DNA of 64,000 bases from Nymphaea colorata. Its lineage: Eukaryota; Streptophyta; Magnoliopsida; Nymphaeales; Nymphaeaceae. The position numbers were made by a program, and so were the translations under genes. A model generated the notes under the pieces. It was not told the DNA's origin. It did no database searches and saw nothing but the letters and a program-made list of their open reading frames with translations. Within the stretch, counting starts at the first letter, position 1. Each line of letters starts with the position of its first letter. The stretch is from positions 19,315,934 through 19,379,933 of the forward strand of contig NC_045138.2 of NCBI RefSeq assembly GCF_008831285.2. The letters run 5' to 3'. Below, piece after piece: positions 12,565-28,329 of this stretch.

Positions 12565-13489
12565 GCAGTCCACTTTGTTCATTGGGAAGGTCAACTCTGT
12601 GCTTTGTAGTCAGTCATCTTTAGTTAAAAATAAGAACCACGGCATGTTCTCATGTATTTCATATTGTTATGCAATGTGACCTTTTTATTGTGGAAAACTT
12701 CTCTTCTTGTTTCACGTATTGACTTGTTTATGGACACTGCAGTAGGACCTGTTTGGTTAGCCCAAATATCAAAGAATCGAACATTTAAAATAGAAAAGCT
12801 AATTTTTTTAACGTTATGGCATTTGGGCAAAGAACCAGAAAAGTAAAAAAGCGATTTTCTTTGGAAATAGGTGGTCAGTTTCTTGAAAAATAGAAAAAAA
12901 AGTTTTCGTTTTAGAAAACCTAAGAACAAGAGCACAACTTTCTTCTATGTTGCTTCCACTGTCCTCTTTTTTCTTTGGTAATTCTTAGGAACCATGTCAC
13001 CGACTCACCAACCATCTTATGGTGTGTGATTTGTGAATGACTAAGAGTTGGCCCTTTTAATCTCTGCTTGACCAAGAAAGGCTGGGAATTAAATGGGCAC
13101 CTTCTGTTCAGTATCTGCTTTCTATATATTATCATCAACAAATTTATTATTAGTAATGATATAATAAATTAATTTAATTTAATAAATTTATTATTAGTAA
13201 TTAATCGGATATTAAATTAAAAGTTATGGTTTCAGGTCCCTCCTTCGCGTATTTTATAACTCTTTCATCTTTCACTGCTCGCTCTCCAATGCAACATAAA
13301 TGGGATGTTTGGATGGCTCTGTAAAACGAAGTTTAGATTATTATATAGTATTTGGATGCCATCAAGGCTGTACTAAGGGAAACTCTGCCTGGGCAAAACC
13401 AAGGAAGTGAAATTTCTGCAGGTTATCCATAAAAACTGTGTCATATAAAAAAATGAAAAAAGAAAACCATGATCTCGTTTCATTAATGT

Positions 13490-14514
13490 TCATTGAGTAC
13501 TTCATTTTTATAAATCCAAGTTTTCATAAAAAAATCTTCGATTTTTTCCGGAAACAGATGATTATTCATCTGCTTTTCACGTTCCGTGAATGGCCGGGAC
13601 ATTGAGGAATATCCAGAAGGGTATTTCGGGAATCGATCTGATTCTATCTCTGTTCATTCCGTTTGAAGAGAGGAAGGATCCCAAAGAATCAATCTTTCTT
13701 TTAGTTGCGGAATCTCTGTTTGATTGATCAATGTGTGATATTCTGAATCCTCATTCCTAATGGAATCGAAATGATCTCTGGATTGATCAGAAGATCCTTT
13801 CAATTGGCTAGAATCCGTTACTTGAACGAAAATAGATCTTGTGGAATCATATTGAATATTTGAAACTATATTAGATGAGGAAGTCATCCAAAAAACTCCC
13901 TAAGAAATCTGCTTATTGATGAGTAAGTGCAGTAGTGGAAGCAAAGGGGGCCGGCCGGCATGGGCCAATCCACACAACCCCGGAGAAGCCATCACCATGG
14001 TAAGATCCTGCTTCAAATTAGAAATCATGACCGTCCTCAAACTTTAACTGACTTCCACCTCCTTTGACCATTTTATCGCCATGGAGGCTTCCTTGCATGA
14101 ACTCCAAATATTCAATTCCCTTCCGATTATTTAGTTTCAAATCTACATTGAAAATCGAATTTGTGTCACTAATGAATTCAAGTGTTATTAATCAGCTTAG
14201 CAGAAAAAAAAATTGTGCAGATATATAGTGGAATTAAAATCCGCCTACTGCATTAGCAACGGTTTTTTGTTGAACCATGGCTTTTCGAGATTTTTACCAG
14301 CAGAATCTGGGATTTTCAGTGAAGATTAAAAAAAAAAATAATACATTTGGCAGCCAAAATTTTCAATTTATATGCATATGCATGATTTGTCAATTTCTTT
14401 GTCCAGGTTTAGATACAGAAATACTCGTCTCTCATATATAGAATTTGTATATGCCTCTGTTTGGGTTTGAATGGATAAATATTTCTATCTCTGGCAACAC
14501 ACTACCCAATATAT
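13490..14514. other. Segment present only in block copy 2
   Basis: Copy 1 reads CATTAATGTTTGCATCAAG across the junction (1172-1190). In copy 2 the two halves of that sequence are separated, CATTAATGTT ending at 13490 and TTGCATCAAG starting at 14514, by about 1,020 bases. The first 40% of the extra segment contains plastid ycf2 sequence. The rest (13913-14513) is unrecognised and has no long ORF. The simplest reading is insertion into copy 2 after the duplication, but deletion from copy 1 cannot be excluded. Confidence 0.75.
13534..13912 (-). pseudogene. ycf2: Nuclear plastid DNA fragment: part of ycf2
   Basis: Read on the minus strand, the sequence gives a characteristic stretch of the plastid Ycf2 protein: [20 protein letters not shown], later [26 protein letters not shown] and LQTE. 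After a stop it continues in the same frame with [18 protein letters not shown] and FTEREKQM. The stop at about 13652-13654 is TGA where Ycf2 has arginine, as expected from CGA to TGA. A further break lies just upstream of the MTSSS segment, where a T appears to be missing. Only about 125 of the more than 2,000 residues of Ycf2 are present, so it cannot work. Edges are approximate. Confidence 0.9.
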
Positions 14515-15351
14515 TGCATCAAGCTGTATGTTTAATCATGTAAACTTGATGTATTGCATAGAGTGGCCATGATTAAAGGACGCCTAAGTTGGCTCGAAAA
14601 TTTGTGCATATATATATATATATATATAGTCAGCAATGCAATCAACTAAACGCTGAAAGAATATTTCGACGATGTAATGCACTCAACAATTGTTAAGAGT
14701 GAATAAATGTCTCGATTCTCACCAACTAAGTTTGCAGCTGATTAAGCCCATCTTGATGATGACGAAGACAAGTAAGAGCCTAGTTTTGGATATCATCTAA
14801 AATGTCATGTGATTTCTTCTTTTCCCCCTTTGGGATGACCATAAGGTGAAGGAATAATAGTACTTAATATATGCTTCGCCATGAAAATGGTAGGGTTAAG
14901 AAAGATTCATATCGTTATTCATACTTTGCTCCAAATGTCCTCAAACAAAGACAGACAATTGCTTAATTAAAAAAGTTAACAAAGAATGCTAGCTTAGCTC
15001 GACCAGACTAAATCCATTATGTGCATTTAATAAAACATTGCTTTGATAAAACAATAAATCCATTATCTGCATGTTTGAAAAGTCAAGTCCTTTCTAATTT
15101 CCTATTATGTGTGTACCTATTGCCGTGCGCTTGAACTTCTTATTAAATTATGCTTCGCAATCTTAGAAGGTTAGTTTTATTTTCTGGAATATTTCGAGAG
15201 CAATGTATATGGACACTTGTGACTTGTGAGGATCCAACCTGATGTCAACGGAAAAGAGAATATTTAACGTGATTTTGACGTGTTTTTTTAATTCCCCATA
15301 AAATTTGACTTTCTTTTTCTTTACATATCGGTTTTTTTTTTTTTTACGGGA

Positions 15352-15750
15352 AAAATGCACCTAGATGGTGGTATGCGGAAGATGCATATATAGTGCAAGA
15401 GCAAGTCATGGTCTTCGTATTCGTATTGATGATTTAACACCTCCATATTTAATTGGTTATGTATGCTGATATGCATAAAACACGGTGCTTTTTATTTTTT
15501 TTAAAAAAGTTCGTTTTTTTCGGTGAAAATGCACCTAGATGGTGTGTCGCCAAAGATGCATAATACGAGGACATTATGCATCCATATCTAACTATATACG
15601 CATAATAAGTAGTTATTTTATTTTATTTTTTATTAAGGATTAACGTATTTTTTTCCCGTGAAAATGCACCTAGATGATGCTACATTCCAGATGCATAACA
15701 CAAGAGAAAGTCGTCACGGTCTCCACGTCCATGTTCTTATTTGCATATGA
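15352..15750. repeat. Three tandem units (copy 2)
   Basis: This is the counterpart of the triplet at 2615-3045. Heads are at 15352, 15526 and 15661, with spacings of 174 and 135 bases. The third head reads GATGATG instead of GATGGTG. The array therefore predates the block duplication, and the middle unit has since been shortened. Confidence 0.82.
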
Positions 15751-16049
15751 AAATGTTGCGTAGTTTGTGAGACCCACTAGCACATTACTGTAATGCCATT
15801 GAAGGAATAGAATTCAGAGGATACTATGTTCTATTAATGTGTTTGGTAGCTTCATATCTCAAGTCTATGGTCTCGAATCTGTCACTCATTTGACATCCCT
15901 TTTTATGTTGGATTCACAAAATAAACAAACAATAGATTTCAGATCGATAGAAAAATGAGAATTTGAGATCTTCAGTCTGGCCAAAGCCTCGTATTTAAGA
16001 TACAAAGGATGCGGGGTTTGATCTCAAGTCCTCCAATCTGAGATCCTTA

Positions 16050-16216
16050 GACTATGTTTGATAGCCTTGGATTTTAAATCGGATTCTAAAACCATGGATA
16101 CATTTGATTGTTTAAATAAGGTAACACAAATTTGATTTTCTAAACTGTGGATTTTAACCTAATTATTGATTTAAAATCAGCCTTGGATCTCAAATCAGAG
16201 GCTATCAAACATGACC
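16050..16216. mobile_element. Tourist-like MITE (copy 2)
   Basis: This is the same element at the equivalent place in the second block copy, with the same TTA flanks and terminal inverted repeats. It is 167 bp, slightly shortened just inside the left end (the GGAGGCCCACAG part is missing). It was present before the block duplicated. Confidence 0.72.
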
Positions 16217-17859
16217 TTAGTGATCTCATTCATCTCAGAAGTCGGATCCAAAGTAAAAAGGGTTTGCTTGGCTCCAAAATAATTATTAGATTTTTTCAAT
16301 AGCAAACTGTAAATTTCTTTCAAATTAGTCTCCAATTGCTTTTAGATGAATTTTTTCTTTATGGACAAGCAAGTGAGGAATAAGGAGAGTTTTTTAATTG
16401 GTTGTTTTAAGAAGGTTTTTAACTAGAATAATATTGTGCGCTTCATATACATTTCCGTTGTACTTCGACACACCGTCATTGTGCCTAGCGTTTGATCATT
16501 GGTCCTAAAAATAATGTCCACAATGACATTATGTCTCCCGTCGCTAAGGGGTTTCGCGCAAGAATCCTTACTTCAGGCTCAAATGAATGGGTGAACTTTA
16601 CTTTACATAGCGTAATTGCGCAAACTCAAAAATGAATGTGCCATTTATTGCGTTGAAGTATGCTTTTTGGAGGTGCCTTATAATTATGCAATTATATTTG
16701 TTGGCATCTTTGCATGGGTCGACTCATGAACATCAGCTCACATAGTGTTTCAACTGTCAAATGACTCTTTACAGCCCAAGGGTACTTTCAATGCATCGAG
16801 TTAACGCCTTCGCTATGCTTCAATTTTGCATATCAATATCTCTCTTGTCTCTCAAAGCGGCCACCTACCGGTCCTCGCATCGTCTTTTGTACATAAAGAA
16901 AGATTATTTCTGCCAATTAGCTGGTTTTTGAAACTGAACTTTATTGTGGTCTCTTTTTTTTATCATATTTTAAGTGTAGCTCCAATTCCATTGTATTTAT
17001 TGACTTTTCATAATCTGACATCCATATTGCAGCGGTGGTCGCCCCAGAGATCTTTAAGTTCTAATGAATACCATTAACGCGCTTTCTAATAGAGCTGATT
17101 AGGGGAGGTGACAATTTTATTCACAGTATTATTTTATATTTATATAAATAACTCAGCTGAGCCGGCCCACCCTTAACATGACTCATTATCAGGCCAGGCT
17201 GCCCAATCTCAACTTCGGTGAAACGCTACCATGGAAAGGAAGGCAGCGCGGACTCGGTTCCATGAAAGCAAACCCACCAAATGGTGTGGTCGCCGGTGGA
17301 TAGATGCCGGACCCTTGACTTGAACGCTTCACCCTCGAAAATTTAATCGCTCTCATTTATTTACATGGTTTTACCAGGCGCCCGCGCCCGTGCCGCACTA
17401 AGCGGATCTAAATTGATCCCTTCCAAATTAATTAATCTGTACTTAAGCAGTGGCGGAGCCAAGAATTTAAGTTGAGGGAGACAGCTTCGACCCTTCAGCA
17501 TCAGTATCATCTACCAAGTTGACCGCTGAGAATGGTCAAGTACAGCCACCATGAAATAATCAACATGGTAAGACTCAGCCAAATTTTTGTTGGTTTTACC
17601 AAATGTTTCAATTAAAAAACTTGCAAGTTGAAAGGGATGTTAATTTCAAGTTTAATTTGCAACAAATTGGAAGCTGTGAGAAGTTGGGCTTATAAATTAT
17701 AAATTAAGGCAAGTAGAATGTACCATGACAAATTTCAAAATACCAGTGTACATCTAGTGGTGGAACCAGAAATTTTGGATTATAAAAATAAATAAATCGT
17801 TCAGGTGCCCATATGTAAAATCAAGGTTTTGTAAGCTGCCACGACAAACTTCGGGCGAG

Positions 17860-18068
17860 CCGATTCAAGTTTTCTTCAACTTATATATTACTCAGGCTCA
17901 AGCTCAAACTAGCTTAACTCGTACAGCTGTGTGTGGCCTTAAGGGTTGTACGAGGGTTGAAACTAGAAATTTTTTATAAGAAGAGCCGAATTAAAGTTTC
18001 TAAATTTTGATTGGGGCCGAAATATCATCTTGCAAAATTTTGATATATGACAAGCAAAGTTTTCTAAA

Positions 18069-18112
<44 letters not shown>

Positions 18113-18150
18113 TGGGGCCAAGGCCTGTGCTCTCCCTCTCCACCGGCTAC
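17860..18150. repeat. Two adjacent dispersed-repeat fragments with (AT)n
   Basis: 17860-17930 is another copy of the GAGCTCG-type repeat (GCGAGCCGATTCAAG, CTCAGGCTCAAGCTC). From about 17990 comes a different recurrent fragment (GGGGCCGAAATATCATCTTG, then AAAATTTATATAT, then GGGGCCAAGGCC). Related fragments lie near 36190-36340, 37130-37290, 38925-39080 and 52385-52520. Neither codes for protein. Confidence 0.5.
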
Positions 18151-20602
18151 GCCCTTGGGCAGCAGGACAACTCATATCCAATGGGTTTAGAGTTCGAATC
18201 TAATGGCTACTTCATGCCCCGGTATGTTATTCCTCTAAATTGTAAACAGTGGACTCTAAAGCAAACCAAAACCTTAGAGATATAAGAATGTAGTCTTGAA
18301 AGAGGTTTTGCGTGGAAGGCGATTTCGTAAACATTATAAAAAAAATATACATATGTGCGTATGTCACATATGTGTGTATGTGAATGTATGCAATACAAAC
18401 ATGCATTTTCATAAGCTCAACCAATTCTTATACTGCAGCTCGGCTTGTTTCTCAAACCTAAACAGTCAGGTTATTCAAGCCTTTTACTAGCACTAAGATT
18501 GGAATCTGCCATTTATTCAGGCATTTCTTTCTTGGGTAAATAAGATTTGCATAATGTAGTCGGGTGAAACTATTACTACATCTGACTCAATTGTTAAATG
18601 ATAGGATTACAGCCACTCGCATGGACCCTACTCGTGCAAATTCGTAGAATTAATCATGTCAATTTACAAATTTGTTTACTAGCTATTTGCACTCACGAAT
18701 AACAAGGAAACTTGAGTTCTTTATTTTTAAAGTGACGGTTTTTTTTTTTTTTGTTTCTGTTGCAGAACTCCTGGGCCGCCTCCTTAAGCAAATTGTCCTG
18801 CAAATATACTTAAAAGAGGACTCACCTTGATTTGGGACTCTAAGGTTGTGTTTGATTACCTGTATAATTTTTACTTTATGTTGACTACTGTTGTGCTTGG
18901 ATGACCAAAAACAATGTTTTGTGTGAAGAAGCCAGATTATGATGCCATTTTGACAGCAAAAATGGCGTTTAAGAGTGTTTGAATGACAATTGAAAATGGG
19001 TTTGTGAAAAACCTCGTTTTGCCTCTAAAGCCGTGTTTAATGGTGTCGTCTAAATATTTTAGTAGAAGCTCGACTTGAACATCGTGAAATTTTTATAGGC
19101 GAGCAGGAGGTTAACAATTCAACCTCCAAAAAAGGTTTGTGGTGGGTCCTGTGCTATGTGAGGACCTGGTAGAGTAAACAAGACATTTGTCCTACCGAGG
19201 TTCTAGTGCAGCCCAAGACTCCAAGAAGAGGGAGAATAGACTCCACCAGTTTTCGACGCAGCCCACGACCCCATAGGCAGAAAGAATAAAGGAACCTTCA
19301 ATCCTATTCTCCGACCGTCATAAATGTAACCAGTTGCTCACACAACAAATTTAGAAGAAAGATGTCTAATCCAACTAAAAATCCACTACTAAAAACACAC
19401 ACTTTCTGAATATGTCCAACGTTCTCCTTGTCTGCATTCAAACGGCCGATTATGGATCGAACATCTCAAACAATCAACGCGGTCCACCTAACCATAAATG
19501 CAGATCTTGAACCCGTTGTGGGTCCTAGTGAGTTTGTTTACTACGACTTCCTTCCTTGCAGCACGCAATTTGGTAACTATACAGTCTCAATAATTCCCCA
19601 GGATGGCGTCACTGCATGCGTGAGTCCTCATGCTTTCAACCTTCTGCCACTATTAAAGAAAAGCTTTCCCCACATGTTCCGCCTTATCCAAAATGTGCCC
19701 AACACCAATCAAGAGGTTCCGGGTTCAAATCTCACTGAGGTTGTCCCCCTACCTGCCCACCCAAACCTTTAAAAACTCATCTCTTCATGTACCCATAAAA
19801 TGCTGCCTGTCTGTTCCAAAATTATAAATAAGAGTGTAATTTAATCAAGTAAGTTGTACATCCTCTTTATGAGTGACAGACATTAAAACGTTACAATCTG
19901 CAAAGGTTTTTTTTTTTTTTTTTGTTGCTAGTCTCTTCTTGGTGTGTGGATGTGAATTATGTTGTGAACGTATTTGCGATTTATTAAATATTAAGTGGAA
20001 TATTTCCAAATATGTCAAAATTGAGCAGCTATTGGTTTGTTTCTCAAGGAGAAAAGTCACATTGATGAGAGCAAACTTTAGGTTACACATTGAAATGGTT
20101 GCACCAAACCTTGCGCAAGTGGGGACTGTTGGGTTAGACTTGGGTGAGCCTTTTGTTGCTTTCTAGGGGCAGATTTTCTAGCCCATAGTTTAATAACCCC
20201 CAACTTGATCGATTCCAAATGTTCATACTTAATCAAATCCTCCCTCTAACTTAAATCCAATTATCTGGGATCACATAAAAGGCAATACATAGATGATAAG
20301 AAAAAATATAAGTAGTCTTGGATTTACAACTAAGTTTCAAGAAAGCCCTGATCGCGTTTAAGGCTTTAAGCTTAAAAGTCGGGGTGTTATATTAGGCAGA
20401 CCTTAGTCTAGTTGTAGCTGGCTCCATATGATCTAGCTCTCAATTTGCATTTGTTTAAGCAAAATCCCAATAGCTTGGATTTGTTAAACCCGAGATGGAA
20501 ACAGAATCCCGACCAGTTTACAGCAGTTGGGTGGACTACCATGCCTGTGGCCAACCAGTTGGGTGCAGACTGCATTATGTGCTTTGCATCTCACACCCAC
20601 GC

Positions 20603-20603
<1 letters not shown>

Positions 20604-20649
<46 letters not shown>

Positions 20650-20650
20650 T
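20604..20650. repeat. Microsatellite (AT)n(AG)n
   Basis: AT dinucleotides to about 20625, then GAGAGAG to 20650, followed by a GGAGGGAGG purine stretch. Intergenic. Confidence 0.9.
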
Positions 20651-21016
20651 ATGGAGGGAGGAAGGGAGGGAGAGATTGATAAAAGCTAAGATACTTAGGT
20701 CACTAAAAGTTTATTTTGAATAAGACATAAACATCTTAATATATTTGTAGAAATTATTTTGATATAAAACGTTGCCTTGAATCCAAAGTCATTTTTATGA
20801 AAAATATTGATTTTTCTATCGTCAAAATGTTGATGCTATGAGAGCCATTCATTTTTTTCTATTATAAAAAACATTATTAAAACCCAGAAGATGATCAACT
20901 TAAGATATATATTGCATCAACTTGTTCTTAAGATTATATTGGTAACGTTAGATTTAAAAAAAAATACTTTAAATATTATATTTAAAGGGTTTGGTTCTGG
21001 TTTCTACCAATCACTA

Positions 21017-21058
<42 letters not shown>
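21017..21058. repeat. Microsatellite (CA)n(AT)n
   Basis: ACACACACA followed by about 32 bases of AT dinucleotides in intergenic DNA. Confidence 0.9.
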
Positions 21059-21063
<5 letters not shown>

Positions 21064-22353
21064 GTGAGTACGTCAGTTGAATGTAAAATTTAAGAACTTA
21101 AGCAGGTTTTTTATTAATAACTGATAAGTTCAACAGCTTCTACAGTTTAGTATATAGTGAAGATTTATTTGTTTGGAAAAAATAAAATAAAATAAATAAA
21201 ACAAAAGATGGCATGTGGCAAGCTTAACAATTCACGATAATCGTTAATTTATTATTTCAGTAGAAATTACTCCAAGTCTCTGAATTCATTTGGTCACAAC
21301 CAATAAAAGAAGAGGGCTACAACTCCAATTATATAGCTTAGGCGACCGGGTACGAAATCTAATAAGGACATCTTGCTTTTGTCATACAGCGAGAGATTCA
21401 ATTTTGAAACTTTTACGATCTAAAGAAAAAAAAATGTGAAGAGCGTCAAGTTGAAGAAAATAAATCAAATATTGACCCATTCCCCAATCTATGAAGCTGC
21501 TGCTGTTTTCAAAAGAAAAAAAAAAAGTGAATTGGCTGAGCAACTTGCACTATAGTAGCTAAAATTATCTTATTCATAAAATGTCTTAATGTGGGTTGTA
21601 GTTTTCCTAACAATTAAAACTTAGTCAAATGGGTTGGTTTGGAAAAAGTGATGTTTTGAAGTTTTATGTCTTTGTCTTTGAAAGTTCACAAGGACAGCTA
21701 ATTCAACATAGCACGACGCTTTATCGTATGTGCCTAACATGCAAGCTGCATCATATAGCACTGGCTTAAATGTTCGGCCCCTAGCATCAGCTTTCGATCA
21801 ATGGAGAAAACATTAAACCCTTTTTCTGAAATTAAGTAAAAAATATTGGACAGACTTTAGACCTATCTGATCAACAGGCATTCTTCTTCCTCTTTTGTCC
21901 TTCTCTCCACTTGTCTGCTTCTTCGGGTCGTGTTTGGAGGTTGTGGTTCATTTCAACTTGGTGACGCATTTGAGAAGAGCGCAACAACAAGGTCTTCAGG
22001 GACACATTCTCTTCGTCAGATTATATGGCTTGTCTTGTGCAGGGGATGTCCAGTTTGTCATTCAGCTAAGGCGCCATGGTCCGTCTGCGGTTGGGTGACG
22101 GTGCCGCTCTTTCTTTCCTCTCTATTCATACCTTTCTTATTTCATTGTGCATTGTATTGTATATTTCATCTTTTTGCTTTTGTTTTTGCCAATTGCTTTT
22201 GTATGTAGGAGACTTTTTGTCTCCTTATTATATATTTCTCATTTTATCGTGTGAGTCCCTTTCTTAAGCCGCCATTGTGGTACAAATTCCTGTAAAATAA
22301 TTTTTCAAAATGCCTTAACTCGTATTTCTTTGTCTCCAAATTTAACATATAAA

Positions 22354-22574
22354 AATCTTGGATAAGTGATTGATATATAAATTTTAAAATTTTTAATTTA
22401 ATTTATAAAAGAATTTTGAAAAAAAAAATAACTCTTAATAAAGTTTTGAAGCTATAATTGGGAAATCTTGGATAAGTGATTGATATATAAATTTAAATTT
22501 TAATTTAATTTATAAAAAAATTGAAAAAAACATATTTTAACTCTTAATAAAGTTAAGTTTTGAAGCTATAATTC
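22354..22574. repeat. 110-bp AT-rich tandem duplication
   Basis: Two units start at 22354 and 22464 with AATCTTGGATAAGTGATTG and end with GAAGCTATAATT. They differ by small indels in A/T runs. It lies about 1.2 kb upstream of the OASTL start codon, and no function is evident. Confidence 0.88.
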
Positions 22575-22749
22575 GGCTTCCACGAAAAAGTTAAAAGAAC
22601 ATTAATGTAATATAATATATTTAAAACGAAGATTCGAATCAACCTGAGGGGCTTCCGGAATTTTTATCATAATGACGTCGTGTTTTGCAAAATTGATAGA
22701 GTGCCGCCCCTCGTCTCCTCCTTTTTTGCAACTCTCCGGGTCAAACACT

Positions 22750-23062
22750 TCCGAATAAAAAAAAAAATCTAGAAAGAGAAACTGGGAGAAGGAGAGAGAG
22801 AGAGGGGAAGAGATTTTCTATTCATTTTTGGGTTGGGTTATAAAATGAGTTTAAAAATCGCACGCCTCTCGTCGGCCGCTATAAAATGGGGAAGTAGAGT
22901 ACCTTCTCTGCGCCTTCCGAATCACAACTCCTTCGCTCGCTTCGTCCATCTCAGTGTGAAGAGTTGCAGCCTTCAGCCAAAGAGAAGATCGGTAAAAGAA
23001 TTGCGAGAAACTTTGTTACTCTATGATGTAGCTTTCCATTTTCTAGTGCTCTTTTCAGGCCA
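22750..23062 (+). promoter_or_regulatory. OASTL promoter/leader region with alternative first-exon donors
   Basis: Upstream of the OASTL start lie TATAAAA motifs at 22839-22845 and 22880-22886, a purine-rich GAGA stretch at 22780-22800 and an ATG at 22845. The ATG opens a frame beginning MSLKIARLSSAAIKWGSR that looks like a mitochondrial or plastid presequence (rich in R, S and K, no acidic residues in the first 50). Donor GGTAAAAG ending exon 1 at 22991 joined to the acceptor at 23805 makes this an upstream ORF that overlaps the main ATG out of frame. Donor CAGTGAGAG ending exon 1 at 23062 would instead fuse it in frame. If either TATA motif sets the transcription start, the ATG at 22845 may not be transcribed at all. 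Confidence 0.45.
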
Positions 23063-23568
23063 GTGAGAGAATTTTTGCCCTTTCTCTTTCCCGGTTAGTA
23101 GGCAGAGAGGGAGAAAGAGAGAGAGTGAAAGAGCGAGTCGTTATGAATGGATGATGCTTTTCTATGTAAATGAAAGTTCTGAATTTTTACGAAATTGCTA
23201 CCTTTTTTGCGATTGTATAATTGTAGAAGCTTTTTGGTTCTCTTCCGGAGAACTTCCGGGCGATAATGGCTTGCGTTTTCCTCTTTTATCACTCGAAGGA
23301 ACTAACTTCTGTGGTATTTTGACGATCCTGGACACTTCGCGTTCGGTATTCTAAGAAATGAAGACATTGCGGTGCTTCTTTCGATAGTTTTACAGTTTTA
23401 CTGGAGTTCTCGTTAATCTACGGTGGATTTTTCGGCTGGAGATTTTTTTTTTTCGTTACCTCATTTTATTTTTTAACGGTACTTTTATCGTACTATCTAT
23501 GTTTTAGCGGAGAAAATTGCTCTTTGAAGAAGTAATTAATTGTCATTTATTTTGTTATGATCCACATT

Positions 23569-23589
23569 CCCCCCCCCCCCCCCCCCCCC
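23569..23589 (+). repeat. Run of 21 cytosines
   Basis: An uninterrupted C-run of about 21 bases, followed by T5, lies in the intron just upstream of the OASTL coding start. It contrasts with the AT-rich surroundings. Its exact length is uncertain because homopolymers are error-prone. Confidence 0.9.
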
Positions 23590-23812
23590 TTTTTCACGCC
23601 CCCTTTTATAAAGTTGATCGAAGAATGCGAAGCTTTTTCTGGCTGTTTGAGTAAATCTTTACAATATTTTATGTGAAAGTAAAGAAATCGCTCCGTCGAT
23701 TCAGTATTAAACATGCTGCCATTATCATCAACGTTTGCATTTATAAGTACCTGTGGCGTTTGGGAGAATTAAGGCCTATCTCTGTTTTCTGTTGTTTCTT
23801 TACAGTCTGAAG

Positions 23813-28247
<4,435 letters not shown>

Positions 28248-28319
28248 AAGAATTTGCAATGCCGACTACAGATCACCTGGTGTTTGTTTTCTTAATATTT
28301 TGTGCTGTAATGGCATCCA

Positions 28320-28325
28320 AATAAA
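28320..28325 (+). terminator. Poly(A) signal of OASTL
   Basis: AATAAA lies 73 bases after the OASTL stop codon, following a T-rich 3' untranslated stretch. Distance and sequence fit a canonical signal. Confidence 0.55.
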
Positions 28326-28329
28326 CATA

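Larger units (their letters stand above)
12750..19052. repeat. Direct repeat block, copy 2 (about 6.3 kb)
   Basis: This is the second copy of the block at 431-6352, and follows the RLP gene by about 310 bases. It differs from copy 1 by an extra segment at about 13490-14514 that contains plastid DNA, by loss of the region equivalent to about 1245-1700, by loss of much of the part equivalent to 4850-5460, and by about 130 extra bases near 18836-18970. It also holds an (AT)n tract at 18074-18108. No supported gene was found. After 19052 similarity to the sequence following copy 1 stops, so a second RLP gene is not seen downstream. Confidence 0.87.
19053..22750. other. Repeat-rich intergenic region
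   Basis: No gene is supported. A 114-codon ORF at 19428-19772 has no recognised domain. Microsatellites include (AT)n then (AG)n at 20604-20650 and (CA)n/(AT)n at about 21017-21058. A 110-bp tandem duplication lies at 22354-22574. The final 70 bases before the OASTL leader are purine-rich (GAGAGAG), like many plant promoters and leaders. Confidence 0.5.

Noticed and set aside
13654-13887. A 77-codon nuclear gene
   Set aside because: It is a piece of plastid ycf2 ended by a mutational stop, not an independent gene.
19428-19772. 114-codon ORF between the repeat block and OASTL
   Set aside because: No recognised domain, no true ATG at the listed start, and the surroundings look non-coding.
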